This document shows positions 1-9,501 of a DNA stretch of 64,000 nucleotides, piece by piece. Numbering within the stretch: position 1 is the stretch's first letter; every line of letters begins with the position of its first letter. The DNA is from Candidatus Magnetobacterium casense (GTDB taxonomy: Bacteria > Nitrospirota > Thermodesulfovibrionia > Thermodesulfovibrionales > Magnetobacteriaceae). The position numbers were made by a program, and so were the translations under genes. The notes beneath the pieces are model-generated. The model was given only the letters and a program-made list of their open reading frames with translations, did not search any database and was not told where the DNA came from. The stretch spans positions 124,001 through 188,000 of the forward strand of contig NZ_JMFO01000004.1 of the NCBI RefSeq assembly GCF_000714715.1, in the 5' to 3' direction.

Positions 1-41
1 TCTCCGTGGGCAGTTACGACCTGAAGATCAACATGCCATAG
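1..41 (+). CDS. C-terminal end of an unidentified protein (partial)
   Basis: Reading the third frame gives SVGSYDLKINMP followed by TAG at 39-41. The short GSYDL..I ending resembles the last beta strand of secreted pre-peptidase or beta-sandwich domains, but twelve residues cannot identify a family. The gene begins outside the window. It could also be chance open frame. Confidence 0.3.
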   Translation, partial: SVGSYDLKINMP

Positions 42-96
42 GAATTGTGTACCAGGGTGCCTGGACAGATAAAATGTGTAACAGCTATAATTAGTA

Positions 97-354
97 ATGA
101 GAGTGAGCATTGTGTCTATAGGCAATTATAGTGGAATAAGGATACCTGATGCTGTTATGAAACAGTGTGGCTTTGACGATGAGGAAGCAGAGCTTGAAAT
201 AAATGGAAATACACTCATTGTTAAACCGGTAAAGGAAAAACCAAGAAAAAACTGGGACAAGGCCTTTAAACTAATGGCCCAAAGAGGTGAGGATACCTTA
301 CTCATAGATGATTCTTTAGATAGGGTAGAAAAAATTACCCATATGAAATACTAA
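97..354 (+). CDS. MazE/AbrB-like (SpoVT-AbrB) DNA-binding protein, putative antitoxin
   Basis: 85 residues. The N-terminal half reads as a SpoVT/AbrB swapped-hairpin domain: SIGNYSGIRIP near residues 7-17, then an acidic stretch and the strand LEINGNTLIVKPV. In MazE-type antitoxins this half binds the operator and the C-terminal tail wraps the toxin; here the tail is KNWDKAFKLMAQRGEDTLL. No MazF-like toxin follows. The next gene, 35 bp downstream, is the ATPase of a Septu-like pair. An in-frame stop precedes ATG 97 closely and no strong ribosome site is visible. It could be an orphan antitoxin or a regulator of the downstream genes; neither can be proved here. Confidence 0.7.
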   Translation: MRVSIVSIGNYSGIRIPDAVMKQCGFDDEEAELEINGNTLIVKPVKEKPRKNWDKAFKLMAQRGEDTLLIDDSLDRVEKITHMKY

Positions 355-389
355 AGAACCATAATTTAACAAAAGTATATGGCAGATAT

Positions 390-1625
390 ATGGCAGACGA
401 AAACGTATACATAACCAAGGTAAATATCCGTAAGGTTAGGCATCTAATGGATATTAATATCTCACTTTCGGGTATATCGAGACAACATCTGATCTTCACA
501 GGTATAAACGGGAGCGGTAAGACTTCGGTCTTGGAGGCAATAAGAGACTATTTAGGTAATGCTGATCAAGATAAATATATTAACTCTATAGCTGGTAAGG
601 AATTTTTGGACCATAACAAAAGAACCTTCCTGAACAAAAGAACTCATAGAAAAATAGAGACTAGCATATTATTAGAAAAAATCATAAAAAAAACAGGCAT
701 AGAGTTATATTTTAACCATAGCTACTTATTTTATAGAGCTTCGTACATTAGGGGTGAGCATTTTTTTGCGTTTTTTAACGCCAGGAGAAAAGCGGAATTA
801 AAACAACCTACAGGTATAAGAAAAATTGAAATTAAACAACAATATGTCTTTAACGATAAAGCAAGTTCTGAATTCATACAACATATCGTAAATTTACAAG
901 TAGACAGACTTTTTGCTGAAAGAGGAAATGATACAGATACTGTTAAGAACATAAATAACTGGTTCGAAATATTTGAACAAAGGCTCAAAGAGATATTTGA
1001 GGATAATGAAATCAAATTGGAATTTGACATAAAAAATTACGACTATCATATAGTCAAAAGAGACAGAGAGAAATTTACGTTTAATCAACTTTCTGATGGT
1101 TATTCGGCAATCTTCGATATAATGTCAGAAATCATCATGAGGATGGAACCACATAGAACCAAGAGCTACGATATCCAAGGAATTGTCTTGATAGATGAAA
1201 TCGAGACACACTTGCATGTCTCGTTGCAAAAAAAGATTTTGCCGCTTCTGACATCGTTTTTTCCAAATGTTCAATTTATTGTTACAACCCATTCGCCGTT
1301 TGTGTTAAATTCAATTGAAAACGCTGTAATCTGTGACTTGGAAAATAATATCATAGCGAGTGACTTCAGTGGGTATTCCTATAGCAGTATTGTAGAGGAT
1401 TATTTTGATTCTGATAAATATTCTCAGGTTGTTAAAGATAAGATTGAAAGGTATGAACGTTTGGCAGGTCTTGAAATGCTGACAGAAGAAGAAGAAGATA
1501 AACTGTTTAAACTGGAAATGTATCTAAAAGAAATACCTGCATTTTTAGCCCCAGAGTTAAAACTAAAATTCCAACAAGTGCAATTGGTGTTGTTACTTAA
1601 AAACATAAAGAATGGTAAACGTTAA
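390..1625 (+). CDS. ptuA: AAA/ABC-type ATPase, PtuA-like (Septu-type defence)
   Basis: 411 residues of the AAA_21/OLD-like class of SMC-related ATPases. Walker A is GINGSGKT at about 38-45, an ABC-signature-like LSDGYS at 234-239, Walker B IVLIDE at 265-270, and the switch histidine in TTHSP near 301. The middle segment (about 90-230) is charged and probably helical. The gene overlaps the downstream HNH nuclease by 14 bp, implying translational coupling. ATPase plus HNH nuclease is the composition of Septu (PtuA-PtuB). No reverse transcriptase or msr/msd lies next to it, so it is not obviously a retron. The region is much more AT-rich than the gapA/pgk region, which suggests transfer. Septu assignment is inference from architecture. 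Confidence 0.75.
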   Translation: MADENVYITKVNIRKVRHLMDINISLSGISRQHLIFTGINGSGKTSVLEAIRDYLGNADQDKYINSIAGKEFLDHNKRTFLNKRTHRKIETSILLEKIIKKTGIELYFNHSYLFYRASYIRGEHFFAFFNARRKAELKQPTGIRKIEIKQQYVFNDKASSEFIQHIVNLQVDRLFAERGNDTDTVKNINNWFEIFEQRLKEIFEDNEIKLEFDIKNYDYHIVKRDREKFTFNQLSDGYSAIFDIMSEIIMRMEPHRTKSYDIQGIVLIDEIETHLHVSLQKKILPLLTSFFPNVQFIVTTHSPFVLNSIENAVICDLENNIIASDFSGYSYSSIVEDYFDSDKYSQVVKDKIERYERLAGLEMLTEEEEDKLFKLEMYLKEIPAFLAPELKLKFQQVQLVLLLKNIKNGKR

Positions 1626-2271
1626 AAAATCACAAATAGCGCCAGATTGTCTGGAAATAGAAAAGATAAAACCTAATGGTGATTATAAATGTGGTGAAGT
1701 TATAAAAAAAGTAGCAGAAGAATTCAAAAACAAATGTTACATATGTGAATATAAAGGACCAACTGGAATAAATGTTGAACATTTTATCCCACATGAAGGA
1801 AATAAAGACTTGATGTTTGACTGGAAAAATTTGTTCTATGCTTGTTGGCACTGTAATAACACTAAAACAAACAAATATAAAAATATTTTAAATTGTACTG
1901 ATTCAAAACATGACGTATTAAATTGGATTCAATATGAGATTAAGCCTTACCCTAAGGAAAAACCAAAGATAACGGCATTAAAGAATGAAGATGAAGTCAA
2001 AGAAACCGTCGAACTTTTAAACGCTGTATATACAGGAACCACCAAATTAAAAAAGAAGGAAGCGGAGAATATCAGAGAGAGTTTGATAGAAGAAATGGTA
2101 ATTTTTGGAAAATTGCTGTTTGACTATTTCAAGTATGACAAAGACAATGAGACTTATAAAAAGATAGAATGGCACTTAAGCAGTTCCTCTGCCTTTACTG
2201 CATTTAAGCATTGGATAGTAAAGGACAATGAGGAATTAAGGAATGAATTTAACAAACTACTCAGCCCCTAA
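1612..2271 (+). CDS. ptuB: HNH endonuclease, PtuB-like (Septu-type defence)
   Basis: 219 residues. A zinc-finger HNH core lies at about 42-85: CYIC (42-45), VEHFIPH (55-61), DWKNL with Asn 73, and CWHC (78-81) followed by NNTK. This is the treble-clef arrangement of HNH nucleases that cut DNA or RNA. The C-terminal 100 residues are helical and charged and may contact the ATPase. It starts inside the end of the ATPase gene (14-bp overlap, different frame). Codon use is AT-rich like its partner. The nuclease class is well supported by motifs; the role as Septu effector rests on the gene pairing. Confidence 0.75.
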   Translation: MVNVKKSQIAPDCLEIEKIKPNGDYKCGEVIKKVAEEFKNKCYICEYKGPTGINVEHFIPHEGNKDLMFDWKNLFYACWHCNNTKTNKYKNILNCTDSKHDVLNWIQYEIKPYPKEKPKITALKNEDEVKETVELLNAVYTGTTKLKKKEAENIRESLIEEMVIFGKLLFDYFKYDKDNETYKKIEWHLSSSSAFTAFKHWIVKDNEELRNEFNKLLSP

Positions 2272-2297
2272 AGGGTGCATAAGAAAGTAGTGGCTAA

Positions 2298-2376
2298 TGG
2301 ATTCCTGCTTGTGCAGGAATGACACATATGGGCGCAAAATGCCATTTCCTGTCATTCCCGTGAAAACGGGAATCCA
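2298..2376. repeat. Dispersed palindromic repeat (two facing hairpins), copy 1
   Basis: TGGATTCCTG..CAGGAATGACA at the left and TGTCATTCC..GGAATCCA at the right form two small hairpins, and the whole 79 bp is also an imperfect inverted repeat. The same design recurs at 26581-26656 and 50681-50756. It follows the Septu-like nuclease gene and may work as a bidirectional transcription or mRNA end. The rest of 2272-2470 shows nothing I can name. Confidence 0.75.
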
Positions 2377-2471
2377 TCTCCAAAAACAGCATTAAATGGC
2401 TATTTAGAAAAAAACAGTAAATAATGCTTCCCTGATGCCACCAAAAATTTATGCCCCCCCTAAAATTCCGT

Positions 2472-2500
2472 TTGATTTTAATCACAAGACATGCTATAAT
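2472..2500 (+). promoter_or_regulatory. Sigma-70-type promoter for the DUF1015 gene
   Basis: TTGATT at 2472-2477, a 17-bp spacer and a perfect TATAAT at 2495-2500. Predicted transcription start is near 2507, about 25 nt before the preferred TTG start at 2532. Confidence 0.6.
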
Positions 2501-2531
2501 ACCTACACTTTGATTGTTGAGAGAGACACGA

Positions 2532-3821
2532 TTGACTGAGGTAATCCCCTTCAGAGGGCTGTTGTACGACCCGGGGCGGGTGGCTATGGAGGACGTCATT
2601 GCTCCCCCATACGACATCATCACGCCACAGAGACAGGATGCGCTTTACCTCAAGAGCCGGTTCAACATCGCCAGGGTTGAGTGCGGCAAGGAGTTTGCCG
2701 ATGACACCGATATATGCAACAAGTACTTCCGGGCCTCCGAAAGCCTCAAGGGCTGGCTCACAGACGGTATCATCAAGTTTGAAGACAAACCGGCATTCTA
2801 CCTCTATGAAACCGACTACTCCGTCGAAGGCAAACAGATTGCCATGCGAGGCGTCTTTGCCGCCGTGAAACTCGTACAACACGGCGAGGGTATCTATCCC
2901 CACGAAATGACCAAGGCAAAACCTAAACTCGACAGACTCAACCTCATGCGTGCCTGCTGCGCAAACATAAGCCCAATCTTTGCCATCTACAACGACCCGG
3001 ACAAGGGACTTGACAGCCTCTATGACAAGATACTCAACACCAAACCGTACTTTGAATTCGACGACGATGACTCCATACACCACAAATGCTGGATCATCAA
3101 CGCCCCCGACGACGTCGCCGCCATAAGCGCTAACCTCAGCGGAAACGACCTGTTCATCGCCGACGGACACCACCGCTACGAAACCGCACTGGAGTACCAA
3201 CGCATAATGCAACAGCAATGCCACCTCAAAACCGGAACCTCCCACACACAACGCAAGGACTACGACTACGTCATGATGCTCCTGGTCAATGCAGCGGAGG
3301 GCGGCCTGACCATTCTGCCTACACACAGGATGATCAATCTCCACCACGATGGCACACCAAAAGACCCCATAACAACGCTTAAAGAACAGTTCAAGGTCGA
3401 ACACATCACAACGCCGGCCCTGCACAAGACCGACCCCTCGGCACGTTATGCCATAAATGCAGCCATCAACGGTCAACCCCACACCTTTGGCCTGTACCTG
3501 CACGGCCATGAGGGCTTCTACGTCCTGCGCTACAACGGACAACAACTACATGGCCTCGATGCCACAGACGTCGTCCTGTTACACAACGTGGTGTTTAAAC
3601 AACTCTTTGACGTCAACGACTTCGGTTACGAAATGGATACGGCAAAGACCATAGACATGGTCAGAGACGGCCAGTTTAAGGCGGCATTCATACTAAACCC
3701 CACAAGGGTCGAAGACGTCCGCCTCTCGGCACAAACCGGCGTCAAGATGCCGCCCAAGTCAACGTACTTCTATCCCAAGATTCCAACAGGGCTGGTGATC
3801 AATTATTTGCAAGACTTGTAG
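2532..3821 (+). CDS. DUF1015 family protein
   Basis: About 430 residues. It has the family's opening (IPFRGLLYDP..APPYDIITP) and the conserved IADGHHRYETAL motif in the middle. DUF1015 proteins are widespread in bacteria and archaea, often beside glycolytic or serine-metabolism genes; their biochemical role is not firmly known. I prefer the TTG at 2532, preceded by a GAGAG element. The TTG at 2514 would leave only about 7 nt of leader after the predicted transcription start. The gene is followed 66 bp later by gapA and pgk, so it may belong to the same housekeeping unit. Family assignment is strong, function unknown. Confidence 0.85.
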   Translation: MTEVIPFRGLLYDPGRVAMEDVIAPPYDIITPQRQDALYLKSRFNIARVECGKEFADDTDICNKYFRASESLKGWLTDGIIKFEDKPAFYLYETDYSVEGKQIAMRGVFAAVKLVQHGEGIYPHEMTKAKPKLDRLNLMRACCANISPIFAIYNDPDKGLDSLYDKILNTKPYFEFDDDDSIHHKCWIINAPDDVAAISANLSGNDLFIADGHHRYETALEYQRIMQQQCHLKTGTSHTQRKDYDYVMMLLVNAAEGGLTILPTHRMINLHHDGTPKDPITTLKEQFKVEHITTPALHKTDPSARYAINAAINGQPHTFGLYLHGHEGFYVLRYNGQQLHGLDATDVVLLHNVVFKQLFDVNDFGYEMDTAKTIDMVRDGQFKAAFILNPTRVEDVRLSAQTGVKMPPKSTYFYPKIPTGLVINYLQDL

Positions 3822-3878
3822 TATCATATAGTAAGACTTAGTCTCTGCTATATATTCAAATATTAAGTTAAATTTTAG

Positions 3879-4889
<1,011 letters not shown>

Positions 4890-4891
4890 TA

Positions 4892-6109
4892 ATGGCACTT
4901 GACAAGATAGTAATAAGGGACCTCGACCTCAAGGGCAAAAGAACCTTCATCAGGGTTGACTTCAATGTCCCCTTTGATGAGGCAAACAACATCACGGATG
5001 ACAACCGTGTCCGTGCGGCCCTGCCGACCATAAACATGGCTATCGACAAGGGCGCCAAGGTGATCCTCGCCTCCCACCTCGGCAGGCCAAAGGGAAAACC
5101 CAATCCCAAGTACACGCTCCAACCCGTGGCAAAGTGCCTGGAGGGGCTGCTCAGTGCGAGCCGCACAGGCGATAAAAGCAAAAAGGTGGCCTTTGCCCCA
5201 GATTGTGTTGGCCCCGAGGTTGAAAAGATGGTTGCCGATATGAAGGACGGTGACGTCCTGCTCCTGGAAAACGTTCGCTTCCACGCAGAAGAGGAAAAGA
5301 ACGACCCCGAATTCTCCAAGTCCCTGGCCAAGCTGGCCGACGTCTACGTAAACGACGCCTTCGGCACCGCACACAGGGGACATGCCACCACCGAGGGAAT
5401 AACCAGGTTTGTCCCGACCTCGGCGGCAGGACTGTTGATGGAGAAAGAGCTGAACTACCTGCTGGTATCCGTGGAATCGCCTGTGAGGCCGTTTGTGGCC
5501 ATCGTTGGCGGGGCCAAGGTATCGGGCAAGATCGGCGTGCTCGACCACCTGGCAAGCAAGGTGGACAAGGTCATCGTTGGCGGGGGTATGGCCAACACGT
5601 TTTTCAAGGCTATGGGATATGAGATCGGAGACTCCCTCTGCGAAGACGATATGCTCGACGTCGCAAAAAACGTCATGGCAAAAATGAAGGAACTCAAGGT
5701 CAACTTTCTCCTGCCCGTTGATTGCCTGATAGCCGAAAAGGCCGAGCAGGGCGCTCCGACCAAGGTGGCACCGGCCAATAAGGTCCCCGCAGGATGGCGC
5801 ATCCTCGACATCGGCCCGGAGTCTTCAAAGCTCTTTGCAGATGCACTCTCCGATGCCAAGACGGTCGTGTGGAACGGCCCAATGGGACTCTTTGAAATAG
5901 ACACCTTTGCCAAGGGCACCTTTGACCTGGCCAATGCCGTAGCAAATATCAAGGCCACTACCATCATTGGCGGTGGAGATTCGGTGTTGGCCGTTAAGAG
6001 GGCCGGGGTAACCGACAAGGTATCCTTTATATCAACCGGTGGAGGCGCCTCTCTGGAGCTTCTCGAAGGTAAGGTACTGCCAGGGGTGGCAGCGCTTACA
6101 AAGAAATAA
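4892..6109 (+). CDS. pgk: Phosphoglycerate kinase
   Basis: 405 residues, typical length. It transfers the acyl phosphate of 1,3-bisphosphoglycerate to ADP. Visible signatures are RVDFNVP near 22-28 (3-phosphoglycerate site), the SHLGRPKG loop, the hinge and C-terminal nucleotide domain with VGGAKVSGKI, WNGPMGLFE and GGGDSVLA. The ribosome site AGGAGG lies inside the last codons of gapA (4881-4886), so translation is coupled. No truncation or missing residue seen. Confidence 0.97.
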   Translation: MALDKIVIRDLDLKGKRTFIRVDFNVPFDEANNITDDNRVRAALPTINMAIDKGAKVILASHLGRPKGKPNPKYTLQPVAKCLEGLLSASRTGDKSKKVAFAPDCVGPEVEKMVADMKDGDVLLLENVRFHAEEEKNDPEFSKSLAKLADVYVNDAFGTAHRGHATTEGITRFVPTSAAGLLMEKELNYLLVSVESPVRPFVAIVGGAKVSGKIGVLDHLASKVDKVIVGGGMANTFFKAMGYEIGDSLCEDDMLDVAKNVMAKMKELKVNFLLPVDCLIAEKAEQGAPTKVAPANKVPAGWRILDIGPESSKLFADALSDAKTVVWNGPMGLFEIDTFAKGTFDLANAVANIKATTIIGGGDSVLAVKRAGVTDKVSFISTGGGASLELLEGKVLPGVAALTKK

Positions 6110-6121
6110 CCCTTTTGAATA

Positions 6122-6177
6122 ACCCGTGGGTGGGAGGCTGGGTGGACAACATGTCCTGTCTCTCCCTTGCCACGGGT
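6122..6177. other. Long imperfect RNA hairpin between pgk and the next gene
   Basis: ACCCGTGG (6122-6129) pairs with CCACGGGT (6170-6177), GGGAG (6132-6136) with CTCCC (6162-6166), and GGAC/GTCC close the tip. There is no U-run, so it is more likely an mRNA-processing or stability structure than an intrinsic terminator. Confidence 0.4.
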
Positions 6178-6215
6178 AACATAATCAGACGATACCAAGG
6201 AGGAGGTGTAAGGAA

Positions 6216-6710
6216 TTGGCATTTAACAGATTTGAGGACGCACCGTCCAGCGTTATAGCCCTGGTCAATGAGGTAAGGAACCAGTACTTCTCCGATCTCA
6301 TAAACGTCAGTATCAGGGTGCTGTTTGACAGGAAAAAGAGAACCAGCAGCGGTAACATCGTCCTGGGACGGATACAGAAGACAAACGACCTCACCAGACA
6401 CCTCACAAAAGAAGACACCGCCACCGCCGAAGGCTATGACTTTATCCTGTTTCTGGACAAACTGACATTTACTAACATCGATAAAAAAGACCAGGTGCGA
6501 TTGATCAGACACCAGCTCCGTCACATAATCGTAGACCCCGAATCCCCCAAGAACCCCTACAAGCTGGTCGGGCACGACGTAGAGAATTTTTACGCCGAAC
6601 TCGAACTCAACAAGGACGACATCAGATGGGACGAGCGCGTCAGAGAGGTAGCCATGTCCCTGTACGACCTCGACAAAGAAAACGAAGGCAAAGACGAAGG
6701 CGACTATTAA
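6216..6710 (+). CDS. PhageMetallopep-like putative metallopeptidase with altered active site
   Basis: 164 residues. The pattern DFILFLDK..F, then RHQLRHI, then LVGHDVENF resembles the putative phage metallopeptidase family, in which an HExxH-type motif binds zinc and a later LxGHDVE segment is conserved. Here the motif is H-Q-L-R-H: the catalytic glutamate position is glutamine, so hydrolysis may be lost. It starts with TTG at 6216 behind a strong GGAGGAGG ribosome site. It follows pgk by about 105 bp on the same strand. The role is unknown; family assignment is from memory of motifs. Confidence 0.6.
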   Translation: MAFNRFEDAPSSVIALVNEVRNQYFSDLINVSIRVLFDRKKRTSSGNIVLGRIQKTNDLTRHLTKEDTATAEGYDFILFLDKLTFTNIDKKDQVRLIRHQLRHIIVDPESPKNPYKLVGHDVENFYAELELNKDDIRWDERVREVAMSLYDLDKENEGKDEGDY

Positions 6711-6721
6711 TGTACTCTTTT

Positions 6722-8131
6722 TTAACGAATCCTCTCTGTTGCAGGCAATGCGACCGTAAAACAACTCCCCTTGTCAATTTCGCTGTCAACGTCGATGTAC
6801 CCGCCGTGGGCCTGAATTATTGACTTCACGATGCTCAGGCCAAGACCGCTGCCATCGGACACTGCGTGGTTGTCGCAACGATAGAACCGATTGAAGATGT
6901 TCCGGATATCAGCCCCATTGATGCCAATACCCGTATCTGTAATACGCACTTTGACCATGCCACCTTCCACAACGGACGATAGCCCCACAAGGCCGCCGTC
7001 TTTGTTATACACGATGGCGTTTGTTATCAGGTTTAAAATGGCCTCTGTCAATCTGTCCCTGTCTGCCGGGATGCTAATGTCGCCTGATATGGAGTTGCTG
7101 ATGCTTATGTTTTTTTCTTTCGCCAGGGACATTGCCATTTCTATGGCGCTTTCTATACAATCGCTCAGACGTACCGGTCTGAAATCCGCAACCGTCAGGA
7201 TGCCGGAGTCAAGGCGCGCAAGACAGAGGAGGTTCTTCACAAGCCTGTCCATGGCATCGGCAACGGACTTGATTGTCTCCAAAGCCTCTACGTACTCCCC
7301 TGCCGACCTCTGACGCTGACACAACACCTCACAGTGGGTCTTGATCACCGAAATGGGCGTCTTGAGTCCGTGCGAGGCATCAGAAACCAACCGCTTTTCA
7401 CTCTCAAAGACGCCCTGCAACCGATCAAGCATCGCATTAAAGGAACCCGCAAGGCCCGTTAACTCTCTGACCTCTTTGCCTGTGTCAAGGCGCTGCGACA
7501 GGGTCTGATGGGTTATCGTGTTGAGCCTCGACGAAAACGCATCTATGGGCATAAGGGCAGCCCTCACAATAAGAATGCCAACGGCGCATATAAACACAGC
7601 TCCGGCAGGGAGCAGGGCGAACAAGAGATTCCTAAACGCCTGTATCATCGCCAGAGTTGAAGAGATATCCTCCGCCGCAAATATGTTAAAGTGTCTGTTG
7701 AGCAAGACTGTCTGCTGTTGCAAGACCCTGATTGGTTCACCGTTAGGCCCCACGGACGTGTAGATTATCTCATTGCGTCTATTATCCTGAATCGCTATGT
7801 TTGTGGAGGTCAGGTCAAAGTCGGCATCTACCAGGGAGTGAGAGACCGCCAGGATGCGATTGTCCATTATCACCTTGTAGTAGTGTCCCGAGCGTGGTAT
7901 GGAATACTCCCCGGCTATGACTTCTGACAGTTCCAGTTCTATGGTGCCGTGTTCTTCATGCAGGAGACCGATTATTATCTGTAGCTTGGAATGGAGGGTT
8001 TTATCGATGGCCTGGAAGATGATCTCCTTGATTTCATAGTACAGGAAGGCACTGATAGCCATTATCAGCCCCGACGTCAGAGACAACAGCCAGAGAAACA
8101 ACCGCCCCTTTATAGACCTCAGCACACTCAC
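6722..8131 (-). CDS. OmpR-type sensor histidine kinase
   Basis: 469 residues, membrane-bound. TM1 about 10-32, periplasmic sensor about 33-165, TM2 about 168-190, HAMP 190-240, HisKA with phosphoacceptor His254 in SDASHGLKTP, then HATPase_c with the N box (NLITNAIVYN), G1 DTGIGI, F box FNRFYR and G2 GSGLGLSIV. It overlaps the upstream response regulator by 4 bp, so the pair is cognate. With the cytochrome b561-like protein and DUF5666 protein in the same operon, a redox or metal stress signal is plausible but unproved. The signal cannot be read from the sensor domain. Confidence 0.92.
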   Translation of the reverse strand: MSVLRSIKGRLFLWLLSLTSGLIMAISAFLYYEIKEIIFQAIDKTLHSKLQIIIGLLHEEHGTIELELSEVIAGEYSIPRSGHYYKVIMDNRILAVSHSLVDADFDLTSTNIAIQDNRRNEIIYTSVGPNGEPIRVLQQQTVLLNRHFNIFAAEDISSTLAMIQAFRNLLFALLPAGAVFICAVGILIVRAALMPIDAFSSRLNTITHQTLSQRLDTGKEVRELTGLAGSFNAMLDRLQGVFESEKRLVSDASHGLKTPISVIKTHCEVLCQRQRSAGEYVEALETIKSVADAMDRLVKNLLCLARLDSGILTVADFRPVRLSDCIESAIEMAMSLAKEKNISISNSISGDISIPADRDRLTEAILNLITNAIVYNKDGGLVGLSSVVEGGMVKVRITDTGIGINGADIRNIFNRFYRCDNHAVSDGSGLGLSIVKSIIQAHGGYIDVDSEIDKGSCFTVALPATERIR

Positions 8132-8802
8132 GGGGTATCCCTTAGCACATAGCCCGTCCCCCGGACAGTGTGTATCAGTTTCCTGTCGAACCCCTTGTCT
8201 ATCTTATTCCTGAGATAGTTGATGTAGACGTCTATGACGTTGCTGTCACGGTCGTCATCGGAATCATAGAGGTGATCGACCAGTTCAGCCCTGCCGATGA
8301 CCCTGTTTTTGTTCAGCGCCAGGTACTGCAGGAGATTGTACTCACCCGACGTCAGACCAATTATTGCACCGCCTCTGCTGACCGTTCGTGCATTTGTATC
8401 TATCGTCATGTCGGCAATTGTAAGCAGGGCAGAGGGCACCCCCTTGCTTCTGCGCAGGAGCGCCCTGAGCCTGGCCAATAATTCGGAAAAATTAAACGGC
8501 TTTGCAATGTAATCGTCGGCGCCAACGTCCAGCCCCTTTATCTTATCGTCCACCTCCGCCCGTGCCGTAAGTACGATAACGGGTGTATCGATATGCTTTG
8601 CCCGTATGGTACTCAAAATGGTCAGACCATCCACCTTTGGAAGCATCAGGTCAAGGATCATGACGTCATAGGGATAGGTTTCTGCCATGTACAGTCCCTC
8701 TTGTCCATCAACGGCCAGGTCAACTCTAAAGGAGTGTTCCTGTAGTCCCTTTCTGAGGATACTTCCCAGGTGTTTTTCGTCTTCCACTATGAGGACCTTC
8801 AT
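8128..8802 (-). CDS. OmpR/PhoB-family response regulator
   Basis: 224 residues. Receiver domain 1-115 with acidic pocket VEDE, phosphorylatable Asp51 (ILDLMLP), switch Thr in LTAR and Lys in AKPF. The C-terminal winged helix (about 125-222) ends with RGTGYVL, typical of OmpR/PhoB regulators that bind direct repeats. It overlaps the kinase gene (4 bp) and the upstream cytochrome gene (4 bp), so all three are translationally coupled. Confidence 0.95.
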   Translation of the reverse strand: MKVLIVEDEKHLGSILRKGLQEHSFRVDLAVDGQEGLYMAETYPYDVMILDLMLPKVDGLTILSTIRAKHIDTPVIVLTARAEVDDKIKGLDVGADDYIAKPFNFSELLARLRALLRRSKGVPSALLTIADMTIDTNARTVSRGGAIIGLTSGEYNLLQYLALNKNRVIGRAELVDHLYDSDDDRDSNVIDVYINYLRNKIDKGFDRKLIHTVRGTGYVLRDTP

Positions 8803-9431
8803 CCGTTAAGCCCCTCAGTTTGTCTTTTGCCCAGGGGGATTACGTTATTATCAGTGTCTTCCTTGAGAAACAACATTTTTTTCCATACGTGACGCCCGCA
8901 CAAGGTATTCATAATCACGGCCCCCACGTGCAGGGAGAGAAACACGGCAATGAGTGCAAGGCCGACCTCATGGCTCTCCTCTGCCATGTGTGCCGTCCCC
9001 CTTTCCGACTCCGTGAAAAATATCATCGCCGTACCGGTTAGCGCCATCCACGAAAAGGCCAGTATCCCAAATGTCTGGACAACTCCCGCCAGTCCCTGAT
9101 GTGTGGGACGATGCGGCAGACGAAACCTCATCAGTCCCGCTATATCCTCCCATACAGCCCTGAGCCTGGCCCGGGTGTAAGGCACCCACCTGGAAAAACG
9201 CATATTTGACGGCCCCAGCAGTCCCATCACCAAGCGCAGCGCTACAAAAACGGTAACACCAATTCCCAGCCACATATGAAGGTCAAACCCCGTATACTGC
9301 ATCTCGTTGTCATCATCTGCAAGCTCCCCGGTAAGTAACGCAGATATACCAAATACGACAAGCCCAAGGTGGATAAGGATTGCCGGAAATCCAAGACTTT
9401 TATTGCCCGTTACTCCACTACTCTGTTTCAT
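8799..9431 (-). CDS. Cytochrome b561-like di-heme membrane protein
   Basis: About 210 residues with four predicted membrane helices and spaced histidines (LIHLG near the N-terminus, LHMWLG, a VQTFGILAFSWM helix, and SHEVGL/SLHVGAV in the last helix). This fits the cytochrome b561 / Ni,Fe-hydrogenase cytochrome b type family, which moves electrons across or within the membrane. I start at the internal ATG 9431 because AGGAGA sits just upstream; an in-frame start at 9464 lacks one. It heads an operon with a two-component system that may sense the same electron-transfer status (inference). Confidence 0.8.
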   Translation of the reverse strand: MKQSSGVTGNKSLGFPAILIHLGLVVFGISALLTGELADDDNEMQYTGFDLHMWLGIGVTVFVALRLVMGLLGPSNMRFSRWVPYTRARLRAVWEDIAGLMRFRLPHRPTHQGLAGVVQTFGILAFSWMALTGTAMIFFTESERGTAHMAEESHEVGLALIAVFLSLHVGAVIMNTLCGRHVWKKMLFLKEDTDNNVIPLGKRQTEGLNG

Positions 9432-9468
9432 TGCTTTTCTCCTGACTCTCAAATTATATAACATATAA

Positions 9469-9494
9469 GGGGGATTGGGGAATCCCCAACCCCC
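9469..9494 (-). terminator. GC-rich hairpin between DUF5666 and cytochrome genes
   Basis: GGGGG (9469-9473) with CCCCC (9490-9494) and GGGG (9477-9480) with CCCC (9484-9487) form a very stable stem. On the minus strand it follows the DUF5666 stop and is followed by an AT-rich run without a clean U-tract. It may attenuate transcription into the three downstream genes. Confidence 0.45.
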
Positions 9495-9501
9495 TGTGGG
9501 G

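Noticed and set aside
2478-3545. Long minus-strand open frame of 355 codons opposite the DUF1015 gene
   Set aside because: It is the antisense shadow of a well-supported gene and its translation has no domain features.
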